A DNA stretch of 64,000 nucleotides from Anaerobutyricum faecale (GCA_019119645.1 DWWR01000002.1:1-64000); one strand, 5' to 3'; shown: positions 1 to 8,408, counted from the stretch's first letter. Program-made: numbers and translations. Notes: generated by a model not told the origin, from the letters alone.

Positions 1-45
1 CGAACTCCGTTCAGCCTTTTGCTTTTGAACCGCAAAAGCTTTTGT

Positions 46-74
46 ATTATATCATAGCTTCTTTTGTTTGTCAA
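46..74 (-). promoter_or_regulatory. Consensus sigma-A promoter reading off the left edge
   Basis: On the minus strand TTGACA (69-74) is followed after exactly 17 bases by TATAAT (46-51), a perfect match at both boxes. Transcription would leave the window on the left, so the target is not visible. With the similar promoter at 168-195 it makes a tandem pair, an arrangement common before stable RNA operons. The rRNA/tRNA reading is inference. Confidence 0.75.
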
Positions 75-167
75 GAACTTTTTTCTTTTTTGTTCAATCA
101 AGACTTTCAAGCAAAAAATTCTTTCTTTCAATCGAAACTGTTAAAGCTTTGCGTCAGCAACTTTTAC

Positions 168-195
168 ATTATATCATATTCTCGACAAATGTCAA
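168..195 (-). promoter_or_regulatory. Second consensus sigma-A promoter, tandem with 46-74
   Basis: On the minus strand TTGACA (190-195) and TATAAT (168-173) are separated by 16 bases. The -10 surroundings resemble those of the 46-74 promoter (both carry the string ATTATATCATA on the plus strand), suggesting duplication. Its -35 box touches the T-tract of the tRNA terminator, so one transcript ends where the next begins. Confidence 0.7.
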
Positions 196-230
196 GAAAA
201 ATTTGCAATCATCAAATTGATAATTGCAAA
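196..230 (-). terminator. Rho-independent terminator of the tRNA-Ser pair
   Basis: Minus strand: TTTGCAAT (230-223) pairs perfectly with ATTGCAAA (209-202) around a 13-base loop, followed at once by a run of five T. It lies five bases past the 3' end of tRNA-Ser(GGA). Confidence 0.75.
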
Positions 231-234
231 TCAA

Positions 235-323
235 CGGAGAAGAAGGGATTTGAACCCTTGCGCCGCTATTAACGACCTACTCACTTTCCAGGCGAGCCCC
301 TTCGGCCTCTTGGGTACTTCTCC
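235..323 (-). tRNA. tRNA-Ser (anticodon GGA)
   Basis: The minus strand folds as a class II tRNA: acceptor arm GGAGAAG pairing with CTTCTCC, long variable arm typical of serine, T arm with GGTTCAAATCC, and anticodon loop CTGGAAA giving GGA. Base 235 supplies discriminator G73, a serine identity element. CCA is not encoded. It is co-oriented with tRNA-Ser(TGA) 36 bases upstream and followed by a clear terminator. Confidence 0.93.
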
Positions 324-359
324 AAATCAATAGCTCTCTCTGCATCTCACGTAAAAGTA

Positions 360-445
360 CGGAGAAGGTGGGATTCGAACCCACGGTACCTTTCAGTATC
401 ACTGGTTTTCAAGACCAGCTCCTTAAACCACTCGGACACCTCTCC
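360..445 (-). tRNA. tRNA-Ser (anticodon TGA)
   Basis: Minus-strand class II tRNA: acceptor GGAGAGG pairs with CTTCTCC (one G-T wobble), anticodon loop CTTGAAA gives TGA, the variable arm is long and the T loop is GGGTTCGAATCCC. Discriminator G is base 360. CCA is not encoded. It is the first gene of a two-tRNA transcript started from the promoter at 487-515. Confidence 0.94.
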
Positions 446-486
446 AGAAGCTATTCTTTTGTGTCACAGCTAACCGCGACTTGATT

Positions 487-515
487 ATATTACCATCAGT
501 TTTTCCAAATGTCAA
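487..515 (-). promoter_or_regulatory. Promoter of the tRNA-Ser pair
   Basis: Minus strand: TTGACA (510-515), 17-base spacer, TAATAT (487-492). The predicted start near 480 is about 35 bases before the mature 5' end of tRNA-Ser(TGA), leaving a short leader. Confidence 0.65.
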
Positions 516-618
516 CACTTTTTTTCACTTTTTTTACGACTTTTTTATTTTTCCCAAAAAGCCGCCTTTTCACGACCTGTCATACTGATAATCCCCCTAC
601 TTTTCCATCGGACTATAT

Positions 619-1347
619 CTACTTTCTTGGGAAAAATACTTTTACAATCACCCGATTTTCTGACTCATCTTTTATGTAATCTATCGTTCCATCATATCTG
701 GTCACAATCTCACGGATAATCCCGATACCATATCCGTGATTCTCCTGATCTCGTTTTTTTGTACGAAAATCAATCTCTCCCGGAGCCACACAGGAATTCT
801 TTACCGTAAGATACCATCCCAGCTGTTTTTCATGAACAAACAGAGAAATCTCCCTCTTTGCCGAATCCGCCACCTGTTCACTGGCTTCAATGGCGTTATC
901 GAGAAGATTCTGCAAAAGCCCGCTGATATCAATTTCTTTCATTGGCACAAAGTCTTTCATTTGTATATCAACAGACAGAGCAATCCCTTTTTCTGTACAC
1001 TGTTTCTTTTTTAATGTGCATATGGTGTCTATAAAAATGTTATCACAGTATAAATTTTTCTGTGGAATTCCACAGGAAGTCCCCTGCCAGATGACATCAG
1101 ATTTCATTTCCGTGTCATTGTATTTTGACAGGAGTCCTTCCAGAAGATGAATATGTTTTTTCATATCATGACGATACTTCTTTGTTATCTCGATTTCCCC
1201 CTGCATTTCCTCATACAACTTTTCCATTGCGCTGAGTTTATCCTGAAGCCTCCTGTTTTTTTCCTCCAGTTCCAATGCTTTTATTATCCATCTTCTTACC
1301 AATTCAAGCATAACAAGCACCAGAAGAATTTCCAGTAAAAATTTCAT
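619..1347 (-). CDS. GHKL-domain sensor histidine kinase (AgrC-like), minimal membrane part
   Basis: 242 residues. One N-terminal hydrophobic segment (about 1-20) is followed by a coiled coil (24-58), the H-box YRHDMKKH with the phospho-acceptor His near residue 59, the N-box NLLDNAIEA and the G-box GYGIGI. This is the catalytic layout of AgrC/CitA-type GHKL kinases, but the usual 6-7 membrane-segment sensor is missing. It is the last of four co-directional genes and starts after AGGAGG. The three upstream genes encode multi-span proteins whose GHKL modules look dead, so this may be the active catalytic subunit of a split sensor. That is inference. No response regulator or peptide-pheromone gene is in view. 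Confidence 0.8.
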   Translation of the reverse strand: MKFLLEILLVLVMLELVRRWIIKALELEEKNRRLQDKLSAMEKLYEEMQGEIEITKKYRHDMKKHIHLLEGLLSKYNDTEMKSDVIWQGTSCGIPQKNLYCDNIFIDTICTLKKKQCTEKGIALSVDIQMKDFVPMKEIDISGLLQNLLDNAIEASEQVADSAKREISLFVHEKQLGWYLTVKNSCVAPGEIDFRTKKRDQENHGYGIGIIREIVTRYDGTIDYIKDESENRVIVKVFFPRK

Positions 1348-1368
1348 GCCATCCTCCTATTTCTTCCA

Positions 1369-2658
1369 TCACTCATTAAGCCCGACAATAATCTGCAGAG
1401 AATTCTCTTTTTGCACAAGCTGAATCAATCCATCATATTTTTTTATCCATGGATTAAAATCCTTTTTCCGAATTTTAATGACAGGCAATTCTGTGTTTCC
1501 CATTATAGTAAATGTCACTGAAAATATAAGCTGATTTTTAACTACTGCTCCCTGCACTCTGGCTCTGCCGCCGTCCTCCGTATTCAAATCTTTCTGAATC
1601 TTCAAAACAAAATCAAGCATCCGGGAAAGAATAGCCGCCACGTCTTCCGGATCCGCTTTTTTTCTGTCATACTCATAAAATGATATATCCGTATGAATGT
1701 TTCTGCTGTGACATTCCAAAACAAATTCCCGCAAAACGCTGTCCACAGCAAAATCATTACAGAAAAAAATTTCATTCGCAGCTTTGTATTGTCTTTTTAA
1801 TTTCTGCAGATATCTTTTCGTCTGTTCAGATACATCCCCTGACGTAAATCCTCTTTTTTCTGATATATCATTGTGCTCAATGAAAAAAACTCTGTCCGCG
1901 CTACCCCCCCCTAAAAAATCCCATCCTGTCTCCATATCCCGAATATGCTTTGCCGCCTGACGGTAATAACTTTCCATTTGCTCATTACGCCGAAGCAACA
2001 TTTTATATTTTCTTTTTAAAACGAGATAATATATAATACATTCCATCAACACCGCAAACAAAACAATCACAATCTGAAGAAAACTGACCAACTGCATAGA
2101 ATTTGCCAACATTTTCTCTTTTTCAAGGACATATAAAATATTGGAAAACCAGCTATTTATAAGAGCTATCAATAGAAATCCGCCTACAATCCAGGAATGT
2201 CCCATCTGAAGGGTCCGGCATTTTTTCAACAGCGGTCTGCTCACCACATAGAAAACCGCAAATACCACAGCGGCAAATATAAATAAAGACAGCGGATCAG
2301 AAAATAATTCCCGGTCTATATAAATGATAACGCCGCAGATGGCATCCGCCACCACACATTCCAACAGCATTTTAAAAAAACTGTTTTTGGTCAGCAAACT
2401 GAAGGCCGCCACGCTGCCGGTGGCAAGAAACAGACTGCAGGTTGGCATCAATAACTGAAACCACTGTTCTTTCCCAAAAAGTCTGTCCATAACAATCAGG
2501 ATTCCCACATTATATATCAAAAAATGCGCTACACACAGTAAGACAATACCCACCCTCTTTTCTTTTTTACCGATCATGACATCCATCAGAAAATACATCA
2601 TCATCTTTGAAATGATTCCAATGCTGAACATGATTTGCCCGTCTAAAATTATTTTCAT
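1369..2658 (-). CDS. Polytopic membrane protein with degenerate GHKL module (paralogue 3 of 3)
   Basis: 429 residues. About six membrane segments fill residues 1-215, followed by a cytoplasmic region colinear with GHKL kinases. The H-box position reads YYRQAAKHI, so relative to YRHDMKKHI of the neighbouring kinase the phospho-His is Arg. The N-box position reads SRMLDFVLK instead of QNLLDNAIE, and no G-box is visible. The linker after the H-box is short and lacks the Ala/Gly/Pro-rich stretch of the two upstream paralogues. AGGAG precedes the ATG. It is likely a pseudokinase receptor. Ligand and partner are unknown. Its DNA is clearly diverged from the other two. Confidence 0.7.
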   Translation of the reverse strand: MKIILDGQIMFSIGIISKMMMYFLMDVMIGKKEKRVGIVLLCVAHFLIYNVGILIVMDRLFGKEQWFQLLMPTCSLFLATGSVAAFSLLTKNSFFKMLLECVVADAICGVIIYIDRELFSDPLSLFIFAAVVFAVFYVVSRPLLKKCRTLQMGHSWIVGGFLLIALINSWFSNILYVLEKEKMLANSMQLVSFLQIVIVLFAVLMECIIYYLVLKRKYKMLLRRNEQMESYYRQAAKHIRDMETGWDFLGGGSADRVFFIEHNDISEKRGFTSGDVSEQTKRYLQKLKRQYKAANEIFFCNDFAVDSVLREFVLECHSRNIHTDISFYEYDRKKADPEDVAAILSRMLDFVLKIQKDLNTEDGGRARVQGAVVKNQLIFSVTFTIMGNTELPVIKIRKKDFNPWIKKYDGLIQLVQKENSLQIIVGLNE

Positions 2659-2720
2659 ATCATTTCTCCTACTTTATGACATATAATACATTATTATGAC
2701 ACATCTTCAAATTTTTTCCA

Positions 2721-4142
2721 TCACATTTCATCCATAATTCCAGAAAATTCTGCTATTGTTTTTTTTCCATTCTCCAGTCCCACCACCATCTGCAGCCTTG
2801 TCTCCTCCCGCTGCACATGCACGATCCCGTTATATTTTCTCATCCACGGGTTAAAAGAATGTTTCCGAATCCGTATTTTCAACAGATTTTTGTCCGCATC
2901 TCTGTCTCCTTCCCGGGTCACTGTCATGGAGAAGATCAGCTGGTTTTTGACAGAAGCCCCTTGAAGACTGATGACCGTTTGGGCTTTCCCAAACGCAACC
3001 GCTTTGATCCCATAGTCCAGCATCCGGGAGAGGATAGCCGCCGCATCTTCCGCAGCGACTTTTCCCCTTTGGTATTCGTGAAACAGGATATCTGTTTTGA
3101 TTCCTTCCTTTCGGCAGCGGACCACGTAATCGCGAAGGACACTGTCCACCGCGAAATCGTTGCAGAAAAAGACCTCGCCCAGCGCTTCATACTGGCTTTT
3201 TAGTTTTGCCAGGTAGGCCTGCAGCTGTCTGGGATTCATGGCTGCTCTGTCATCCGGGGCTGCCGCGACAGCTTCCTGCTCCTCTCGTTTCATTTGCCTT
3301 CCAGGTACTTCGGCTCCGGATTCTTTGGACACTCCGAATGGTTTAGGTGCTCCGGATGCGGCTTCAGCGCCCGACAGGAGTTTCGTGCCCTGTTCCAGCA
3401 GGATGCGGGTCTCGCCGATTTCCCGGATGTGTCTGGCCACCTGACGGTAGTAGCTTTCCATCTGGTCTTTGTTGCGCAGGAGCATTTTTTGTTTTTGTTT
3501 TGCGACTAATACATAAAGGATACTTTCGGCAAAAATAAAAAATAAAATAAGAAATACTTGAAATAATCCCATAGAATAGATTGATGCCGGAACGATTCCT
3601 TCTTCTTCCAACGCATATAAAATATTCGTAATCCATCCGTTTGCCAGTGTTATTAATGTCAGCCCGGAAATCAGCCATGTGTGTCTGATTTGCAAGGTCT
3701 GATATTTTTCAAAAAACCGAGAAAAGAAAATACATATGAATATCAATGCTGTTATACTAAATAATATCACCATTACTGGATTTCCTGTTAACTGTGCTGG
3801 AATATATACAAGCAATGACAATGAATCCGGTATCAAAAAACCCAACATCATTTTGGAAAAATTTATTTTCCAGACAATCGACATAATCACAGGAACTCCA
3901 ATGCCCAACACCAGACTTACCGTTGGCATCAACAGACGAAACCACAATTCGCTCCCAAAAAAGAAATCGAAAATAACTAATAAACCCACGTTATATGTAA
4001 GATAATGTATTATACAACACAGCAGGAAAATTCTCCGTCCTTTCTTTTTCCCAATCATAATATTAACCAAAACATAAGTAATAACTTTTGACGAAACTCC
4101 CATGCTTAAAACAATTTGAGAATCTATAAATTTTTCCAGCAT
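2721..4142 (-). CDS. Polytopic membrane protein with degenerate GHKL module (paralogue 2 of 3)
   Basis: 473 residues: about six membrane segments (1-220), H-box remnant YYRQVARHI (His to Arg), a low-complexity linker rich in Ala, Gly, Pro and Ser (about 245-310), a region matching the GHKL X-region (FFCNDFAVDSVL), an N-box remnant SRMLDYGIKA and no G-box. The cytoplasmic half is almost identical at DNA level to that of the gene at 4196-5641, while the membrane half is only distantly related and more AT-rich. It lacks 17 residues present in that gene just before AQTVISL. The start is preceded by AGAGG at a rather long spacing. Confidence 0.7.
   Translation of the reverse strand: MLEKFIDSQIVLSMGVSSKVITYVLVNIMIGKKKGRRIFLLCCIIHYLTYNVGLLVIFDFFFGSELWFRLLMPTVSLVLGIGVPVIMSIVWKINFSKMMLGFLIPDSLSLLVYIPAQLTGNPVMVILFSITALIFICIFFSRFFEKYQTLQIRHTWLISGLTLITLANGWITNILYALEEEGIVPASIYSMGLFQVFLILFFIFAESILYVLVAKQKQKMLLRNKDQMESYYRQVARHIREIGETRILLEQGTKLLSGAEAASGAPKPFGVSKESGAEVPGRQMKREEQEAVAAAPDDRAAMNPRQLQAYLAKLKSQYEALGEVFFCNDFAVDSVLRDYVVRCRKEGIKTDILFHEYQRGKVAAEDAAAILSRMLDYGIKAVAFGKAQTVISLQGASVKNQLIFSMTVTREGDRDADKNLLKIRIRKHSFNPWMRKYNGIVHVQREETRLQMVVGLENGKKTIAEFSGIMDEM
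2767..3485 (-). repeat. Copy 1 of a homogenised coding repeat (partner 4215-4984)
   Basis: This stretch covers the cytoplasmic half of the paralogue at 2721-4142 and matches 4215-4984 nearly base for base, with scattered substitutions and one 51-base length difference. The match stops abruptly at the end of the last membrane segment. That pattern fits recent gene conversion or domain duplication. Confidence 0.85.
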
Positions 4143-4195
4143 GTCTTTATAACCTCTTTTATCTTCCAGTCTATTTATTCCTATAGCTCCATTCT

Positions 4196-5641
4196 TTATT
4201 TATCAGGCCGTCCACCATTCTCCAGTCCCACCACCATCTGCAGCCTTGTCTCTTCCCGCTGCACATGCACGATCCCGTTATATTTTCTCATCCACGGGTT
4301 AAAGGAACGTTTTCGAATCCGTATTTTCAGCAGATTTTTATTCGCATCTCTGTCTCCTTCCCGGGTCACTGTCATGGAGAAGATTAGCTGATTTTTGACA
4401 GAAGCCCCATGAAGGCTGATGACCGTTTGGGCCATTTTATCCTGCAAAACTGTATGACGCTCCGCCGTCTGGATTTTCCAGTCTTCAGGCAGTTTCGCCG
4501 CTTTGATCCCGTAGTCCAGCATCCGGGAGAGGATAGCTGCCGCATCTTCCGCGGCGACTTTTCCCCTTTGGTATTCGTGAAACAGGATATCTGTTTTGAT
4601 TCCTTCCTTTCGGCAGCGGACCACATAATCGCGAAGGACACTATCCACCGCGAAATCGTTGCAGAAGAAGACCTCTCCCAGCGCTTCGTACTGGCTCTTT
4701 AGTTTTGCCAGGTAGGCCTGCAGCTGTCTGGGATTCATGGCAGCTCTGCCATCCGGGGCCGCCGCGACAGCTTCCTGCTCCTCTCGTTCCATTTGCCTTC
4801 CGGGTACTCCGGCTCCGGATGCTTTGGACACTCCGAATGGTTTGGGTGCTCCGGATGCAGCGTCAGCGCCCGACAGGAGTTTTGTGCCCTGTTCCAGCAG
4901 GATGCGGGTCTCGTCAATTTCCCGGATGTGTCTGGCCACCTGACGGTAATAGCTTTCCATCTGGTCTTTGTTGCGCAGGAGCATGTGATATTTTCTCTGA
5001 AGAATCAGGGTGTAAATGATATATTCCACCAGCACAAAGGCGATGGCAAAAATAATATTGCAGATGCCTATGAAAAACATGGCGGCGGATATCACATTTG
5101 CGTCCTGCAGGATATACAGGACACGGGAAAATGCACCCTGAACGGTGGTGTATAGGATAAAACCTCCCACCAGCCACGGGTGATAGAGACGGATATTTCT
5201 GTATTTCTTCATCAGTCCGGAAAACAGCAGACAGAAAACCGCGAGAACAAGCATCCCAAATACGAAAATCAATTCCGGGGTTCCAAAAATGGTATACATC
5301 ATATATCCGGTCATACCGCAGAGGGCGTCCGCCAGCATGAAGGCCAGGAGAAGTTTTACAAAGTTTTCTCTCCAGTTAATGGCCTGAATGACGACCACCA
5401 CATAGGCCAGAAGGTTGCCCGCCAGCGGCAGAAAAATCATAAACCAGAATTCGTCACCGTATTTTTCTTTCAGAAAAAGATCCAGAACGACATTGGTCAG
5501 GATAAAATGCAGCGCATTGGTGAGGGCAAACACCCAGGGACGCTCCCTCTTTCCGTAAATCATGTTGATGATCACAAACATCATAGCCTGTGTCGTAACG
5601 CCGGAGCTGAGCAGACTTCGGTTTTCCCACAATAATTCCAT
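4196..5641 (-). CDS. Polytopic membrane protein with degenerate GHKL module (paralogue 1 of 3)
   Basis: 481 residues from the ATG at 5641, chosen because GGGGGAG lies just before it. About six membrane segments are followed by H-box remnant YYRQVARHI, a low-complexity Ala/Gly/Pro linker, the X-region FFCNDFAVDSVL, N-box remnant SRMLDYGIKA and no recognisable G-box. It is first in the four-gene cluster that ends with the intact GHKL kinase at 619-1347. It carries 17 residues absent from its neighbour's otherwise near-identical cytoplasmic half. The function may be ligand sensing that controls the single active kinase, which is unproven. Confidence 0.7.
   Translation of the reverse strand: MELLWENRSLLSSGVTTQAMMFVIINMIYGKRERPWVFALTNALHFILTNVVLDLFLKEKYGDEFWFMIFLPLAGNLLAYVVVVIQAINWRENFVKLLLAFMLADALCGMTGYMMYTIFGTPELIFVFGMLVLAVFCLLFSGLMKKYRNIRLYHPWLVGGFILYTTVQGAFSRVLYILQDANVISAAMFFIGICNIIFAIAFVLVEYIIYTLILQRKYHMLLRNKDQMESYYRQVARHIREIDETRILLEQGTKLLSGADAASGAPKPFGVSKASGAGVPGRQMEREEQEAVAAAPDGRAAMNPRQLQAYLAKLKSQYEALGEVFFCNDFAVDSVLRDYVVRCRKEGIKTDILFHEYQRGKVAAEDAAAILSRMLDYGIKAAKLPEDWKIQTAERHTVLQDKMAQTVISLHGASVKNQLIFSMTVTREGDRDANKNLLKIRIRKRSFNPWMRKYNGIVHVQREETRLQMVVGLENGGRPDK
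4215..4984 (-). repeat. Copy 2 of the homogenised coding repeat (partner 2767-3485)
   Basis: The copy is 770 bases against 719 in the partner. The 51-base difference is in frame and removes or adds 17 codons. Both copies begin near the C-terminal ENG codons and end at the MLLRNKDQME codons after the last membrane helix. Confidence 0.85.
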
Positions 5642-5752
5642 AACTCTCCCCCATTTTATGTCGATATCCGGCAAAAGCCGTCTGCATTATTATATCTTTT
5701 CCCCATGGTTCTTTCAATTAAATCCATTTCTTTTTTAGAAATAAATATAAAA

Positions 5753-5775
5753 AGAGTTCCGACAGACGGAACTCT
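5753..5775 (-). terminator. Hairpin downstream of greA, possible second terminator
   Basis: Perfect 9-bp stem AGAGTTCCG/CGGAACTCT with a 5-base loop. On the minus strand it is followed by a U-rich but broken stretch (TTTATATTTATTT). It lies just beyond the stronger terminator at 5786-5833 and would catch read-through. Confidence 0.45.
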
Positions 5776-5785
5776 CTATAAGATC

Positions 5786-5833
5786 AAAAAACGCGCAGGA
5801 CAATTCTGGTATATTTTTACCATGCCCTGCGCG
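5786..5833 (-). terminator. Rho-independent terminator of the pot-greA transcript
   Basis: Stem CGCGCAGG (5792-5799) with CCTGCGCG (5826-5833), holding an inner TGGTA/TACCA pairing, followed on the minus strand by TTTTTT. It closes the operon that ends with greA. Confidence 0.8.
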
Positions 5834-5860
5834 CATAAGAATATTTTTTATCAGAGTATT

Positions 5861-5934
5861 CTGTTGTTTTGGTCACAAAATGCAATACAGGGATCCCCTG
5901 TTGTTTTGCTTATAAAATATAGTACAAGGATCCC
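5861..5934. repeat. Two tandem 37-base degenerate repeats in the greA 3' region
   Basis: Copies 5861-5897 and 5898-5934 both start CTGTTGTTTT and end GGATCCC, with a diverged middle (both contain AAAAT and end in ACAGGGATCCC or ACAAGGATCCC). The GGATCC ends could pair with each other in RNA. They lie between the greA stop codon and its terminator. Confidence 0.7.
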
Positions 5935-5940
5935 AAAGGA

Positions 5941-6438
5941 TCAGTATGCATTTAACGGTACATCATCCTCGAAAGGCCGGATGTCTTTAATCTCTACGTA
6001 GTAGCCGTACTGCGGGTTGACTTCGATGTAAACGCGGTCACCGATATGATGGCCCATGAGGGCTTTTCCCAATGGGGATTCGATGCTCACACGATTCTTC
6101 ATGGAGTCTACCAGCACCGTCGTGACAAAGGAGAAAATATCTTCTTCGTCGTCTTCTTCAAAGTAAAGAGTGACCGTTGTGTTGACGCCCACCTGATCGG
6201 AAGCGGTGTGGTCATCCACCACCTCTGCGGTCCGGATCATACGCTCCAGATAGCGGATACGGCTTTCGTTACGGTTCTTTTCTTTTTTGGCTGCATGATA
6301 TTCAAAATTCTCGCTCAGGTCGCCATGGGCCCTGGCTTCTTTCACATGTTCCAGAAGCTCTTTGCGCACGACAACCTTGCGGTGTTCGATTTCTTCTTTC
6401 ATTTTGTCAATGTCATGCCGGGTTAATTTGTGTCCCAT
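5941..6438 (-). CDS. greA: Transcription elongation factor GreA/GreB family
   Basis: 165 residues, close to the family norm of about 158. The N-terminal coiled coil (1-80) carries the conserved acidic tip DLSENFEY, whose Asp and Glu hold the Mg ion that stimulates RNA cleavage by stalled polymerase. A C-terminal FKBP-like domain follows, including SPLGKALMGHHIGDRV, typical of GreA. AGGTG precedes the ATG. It starts 33 bases after potD and is probably co-transcribed with the polyamine genes, with a terminator 100 bases downstream. A second, specialised GreA paralogue elsewhere in the genome is possible. Confidence 0.9.
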   Translation of the reverse strand: MGHKLTRHDIDKMKEEIEHRKVVVRKELLEHVKEARAHGDLSENFEYHAAKKEKNRNESRIRYLERMIRTAEVVDDHTASDQVGVNTTVTLYFEEDDEEDIFSFVTTVLVDSMKNRVSIESPLGKALMGHHIGDRVYIEVNPQYGYYVEIKDIRPFEDDVPLNAY

Positions 6439-6471
6439 TTTTTCACCTGCTTTCGTTGGTCTGCCATTTTT

Positions 6472-7620
6472 TTAATAAGCCTTCAATTCTTTCCACAGAC
6501 GGCTGTAATAACTGTCCATTTCCTCTCCCAGATACTGATAGACTTCGCATTTATTCATGATATCCTCATCCGGGAAAATGGTCGGATCTTCCCTGGTTTC
6601 CTCATCCAGTTCCTCGTAAACAGCTTTATTCGGAGTTCCATACCAGATATAATCAAAATTCAGCATGGCAATATCCGGGCGGTTCATAAAATCAATGAAT
6701 TTTTCCGCCGCCTCCTTATGTTTTGCGGTCTTCGGGATCATCCAGCAGTCAAACCAGATATTCGTCCCTTCTTTCGGAACCACATATGTGAGATCTTCAT
6801 TCTCCTCGATGGCCACCGTGGCATCACCGGAATAAATGACGCTGAGGGCTGCATCTCCGGAGATCATGGCGTCTTTGGTCTCGTCCACCAGATAAGCTGC
6901 CAGCAGATGTTTCTGCTCCATAAGCATAGACTGTGCCTCCAGAAGAGCATTTTTATCCGTGGTATTGATGGAATATCCTTTCAGCTTCAAAGGCGCAATG
7001 AAAGCATCCCGGACGCTGTTTTCCATGATGATCTGATCTTTATACTTCTCATTCCAGAGAACAGACCAGCTGTCCACATCCTCGTCGACCATTTTTTCAT
7101 TGTAAAGGATTCCCACCGTGCCGAAGAAGTACGGAATGGCATACTGATTTTCCGGATCAAACGCCTTGCAGAAATCCATGTATTTCTGATCCACATTTTC
7201 AAAATACTCCATACCGGAAGTATCAATGGGCTGCGCCTCTCCGTCCATGATCATTCTCTCGATCATATAATCGGAGGTACAGATCAGATCATAGTTTATG
7301 CCGCCGGACTGATACTTGGTGTACATGTCCTCCGGCGTGATATATTCTTCATACTTTACTTCGATGCCTGTCTCATCCTCAAACATCTGGATGGTGTCTC
7401 TGTCAATGTAATCGCCATAATTGAAAATGACCAGCGTATTCTCATCTTCCGCTGCATGGCCTCCGGCACAGCCGGCTGCAGCCAATGCCGTACCCAGCAC
7501 TGCCAGCGACAAAATGCATCTCTTCCGGAACCTGCCTTTCTTTCCTGCAGCGGTTTTTCCCGGAGTCCTGCCGATTTCTCTTGTACCGGCATTATGGAAA
7601 ATATTTTTCAAATGTTTCAA
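6472..7620 (-). CDS. potD: Spermidine/putrescine ABC transporter substrate-binding lipoprotein
   Basis: 382 residues. A basic, unusually long N-terminal region (1-35) precedes a hydrophobic stretch and the lipobox LAAAGC, so the mature protein is membrane-anchored at Cys51. The rest is a PotD/PotF-type periplasmic-binding fold (NYGDYIDRDTIQMFEDETG, and later IWYGTPNKAVYEE). The start is TTG, overlapping the potC stop by 4 bases, with GGAGG seven bases upstream. It works with PotA, PotB and PotC. Polyamine specificity comes from family resemblance and operon context. Confidence 0.92.
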   Translation of the reverse strand: MKHLKNIFHNAGTREIGRTPGKTAAGKKGRFRKRCILSLAVLGTALAAAGCAGGHAAEDENTLVIFNYGDYIDRDTIQMFEDETGIEVKYEEYITPEDMYTKYQSGGINYDLICTSDYMIERMIMDGEAQPIDTSGMEYFENVDQKYMDFCKAFDPENQYAIPYFFGTVGILYNEKMVDEDVDSWSVLWNEKYKDQIIMENSVRDAFIAPLKLKGYSINTTDKNALLEAQSMLMEQKHLLAAYLVDETKDAMISGDAALSVIYSGDATVAIEENEDLTYVVPKEGTNIWFDCWMIPKTAKHKEAAEKFIDFMNRPDIAMLNFDYIWYGTPNKAVYEELDEETREDPTIFPDEDIMNKCEVYQYLGEEMDSYYSRLWKELKAY

Positions 7621-8408
7621 TACTGCACCTCCTTCTTTTCCTTCGTGGCCGACAGACGGTTGATGATGGCAAGAAGGATCAAAATGATAAACAGCAGCAG
7701 TGTGGACAAGGCGTACATCTGCGGGTTAATCCCCCGTCGGAGCTGCTGATAGATCATGGTGGATATGGTGTTGATGCCGGCGCCTTTGGTAAAGTATGTC
7801 ACCACGAAATCATCCATGGATATGGTGAAGGCGAAGAAAAATCCGGCGAGGATTCCCGACATGATCTCCGGGAGGATCACCTTCACAAAGGCGTACACGT
7901 GGGACGCTCCCAGATCCAGGGCCGCCTCATAGAGATTCTTGTCCACCTGCTGCAGTTTCGGCATCACATTGAGTATGACATAGGGAAGTCCGATGGTCAC
8001 ATGGGCAATGAGCATGGAACTGAATCCCAGGGTCATGAAATGCACAAATAAAAGCATGATGGCGATACCGGTAACCATCTCTGAGTTCAGCAGAGGAATG
8101 TTCGCCACCGACTGCATCACGCCTTTCATTTTCTTACCCATCGCAGACATGGCGATGCATGCCAGCGTACCGATGACAGTGGCAATAAGCGCTGCCGAGG
8201 TAGTAAGAATCAGAGAAGTACGCACCGCCAGCAGGACCTCCTCATTCTGAAACAGATCTGTGTACCAGTGGAGGGTAAAACCGCCCCATACAGTCCTGAT
8301 TTTCGAGTCATTAAAAGAACAGACAATGAGAATCAGCAGAGGCGAATACAGTAAGAATCCGATCAGGCCCGCATAAATCCTGCCTGCATATTTTTTTGCT
8401 TTTACCAT
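7617..8408 (-). CDS. potC: Spermidine/putrescine ABC transporter permease PotC
   Basis: 263 residues with six predicted membrane segments and the ABC permease loop ALDLGASHVYAFVKVILPEI (EAA motif) that docks on PotA. It overlaps potB by 7 bases and potD by 4, indicating translational coupling. It forms the inner-membrane channel with PotB. Confidence 0.93.
   Translation of the reverse strand: MVKAKKYAGRIYAGLIGFLLYSPLLILIVCSFNDSKIRTVWGGFTLHWYTDLFQNEEVLLAVRTSLILTTSAALIATVIGTLACIAMSAMGKKMKGVMQSVANIPLLNSEMVTGIAIMLLFVHFMTLGFSSMLIAHVTIGLPYVILNVMPKLQQVDKNLYEAALDLGASHVYAFVKVILPEIMSGILAGFFFAFTISMDDFVVTYFTKGAGINTISTMIYQQLRRGINPQMYALSTLLLFIILILLAIINRLSATKEKKEVQY

Noticed and set aside
42..272. 76-codon plus-strand frame at the left edge
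   Set aside because: Runs through two promoters, a terminator and into a tRNA gene; no SD.
6430..7749. 439-codon plus-strand open frame opposite potD
   Set aside because: It is antisense to a clearly conserved PotD, has no SD and no recognisable domain; it is a codon-bias shadow.
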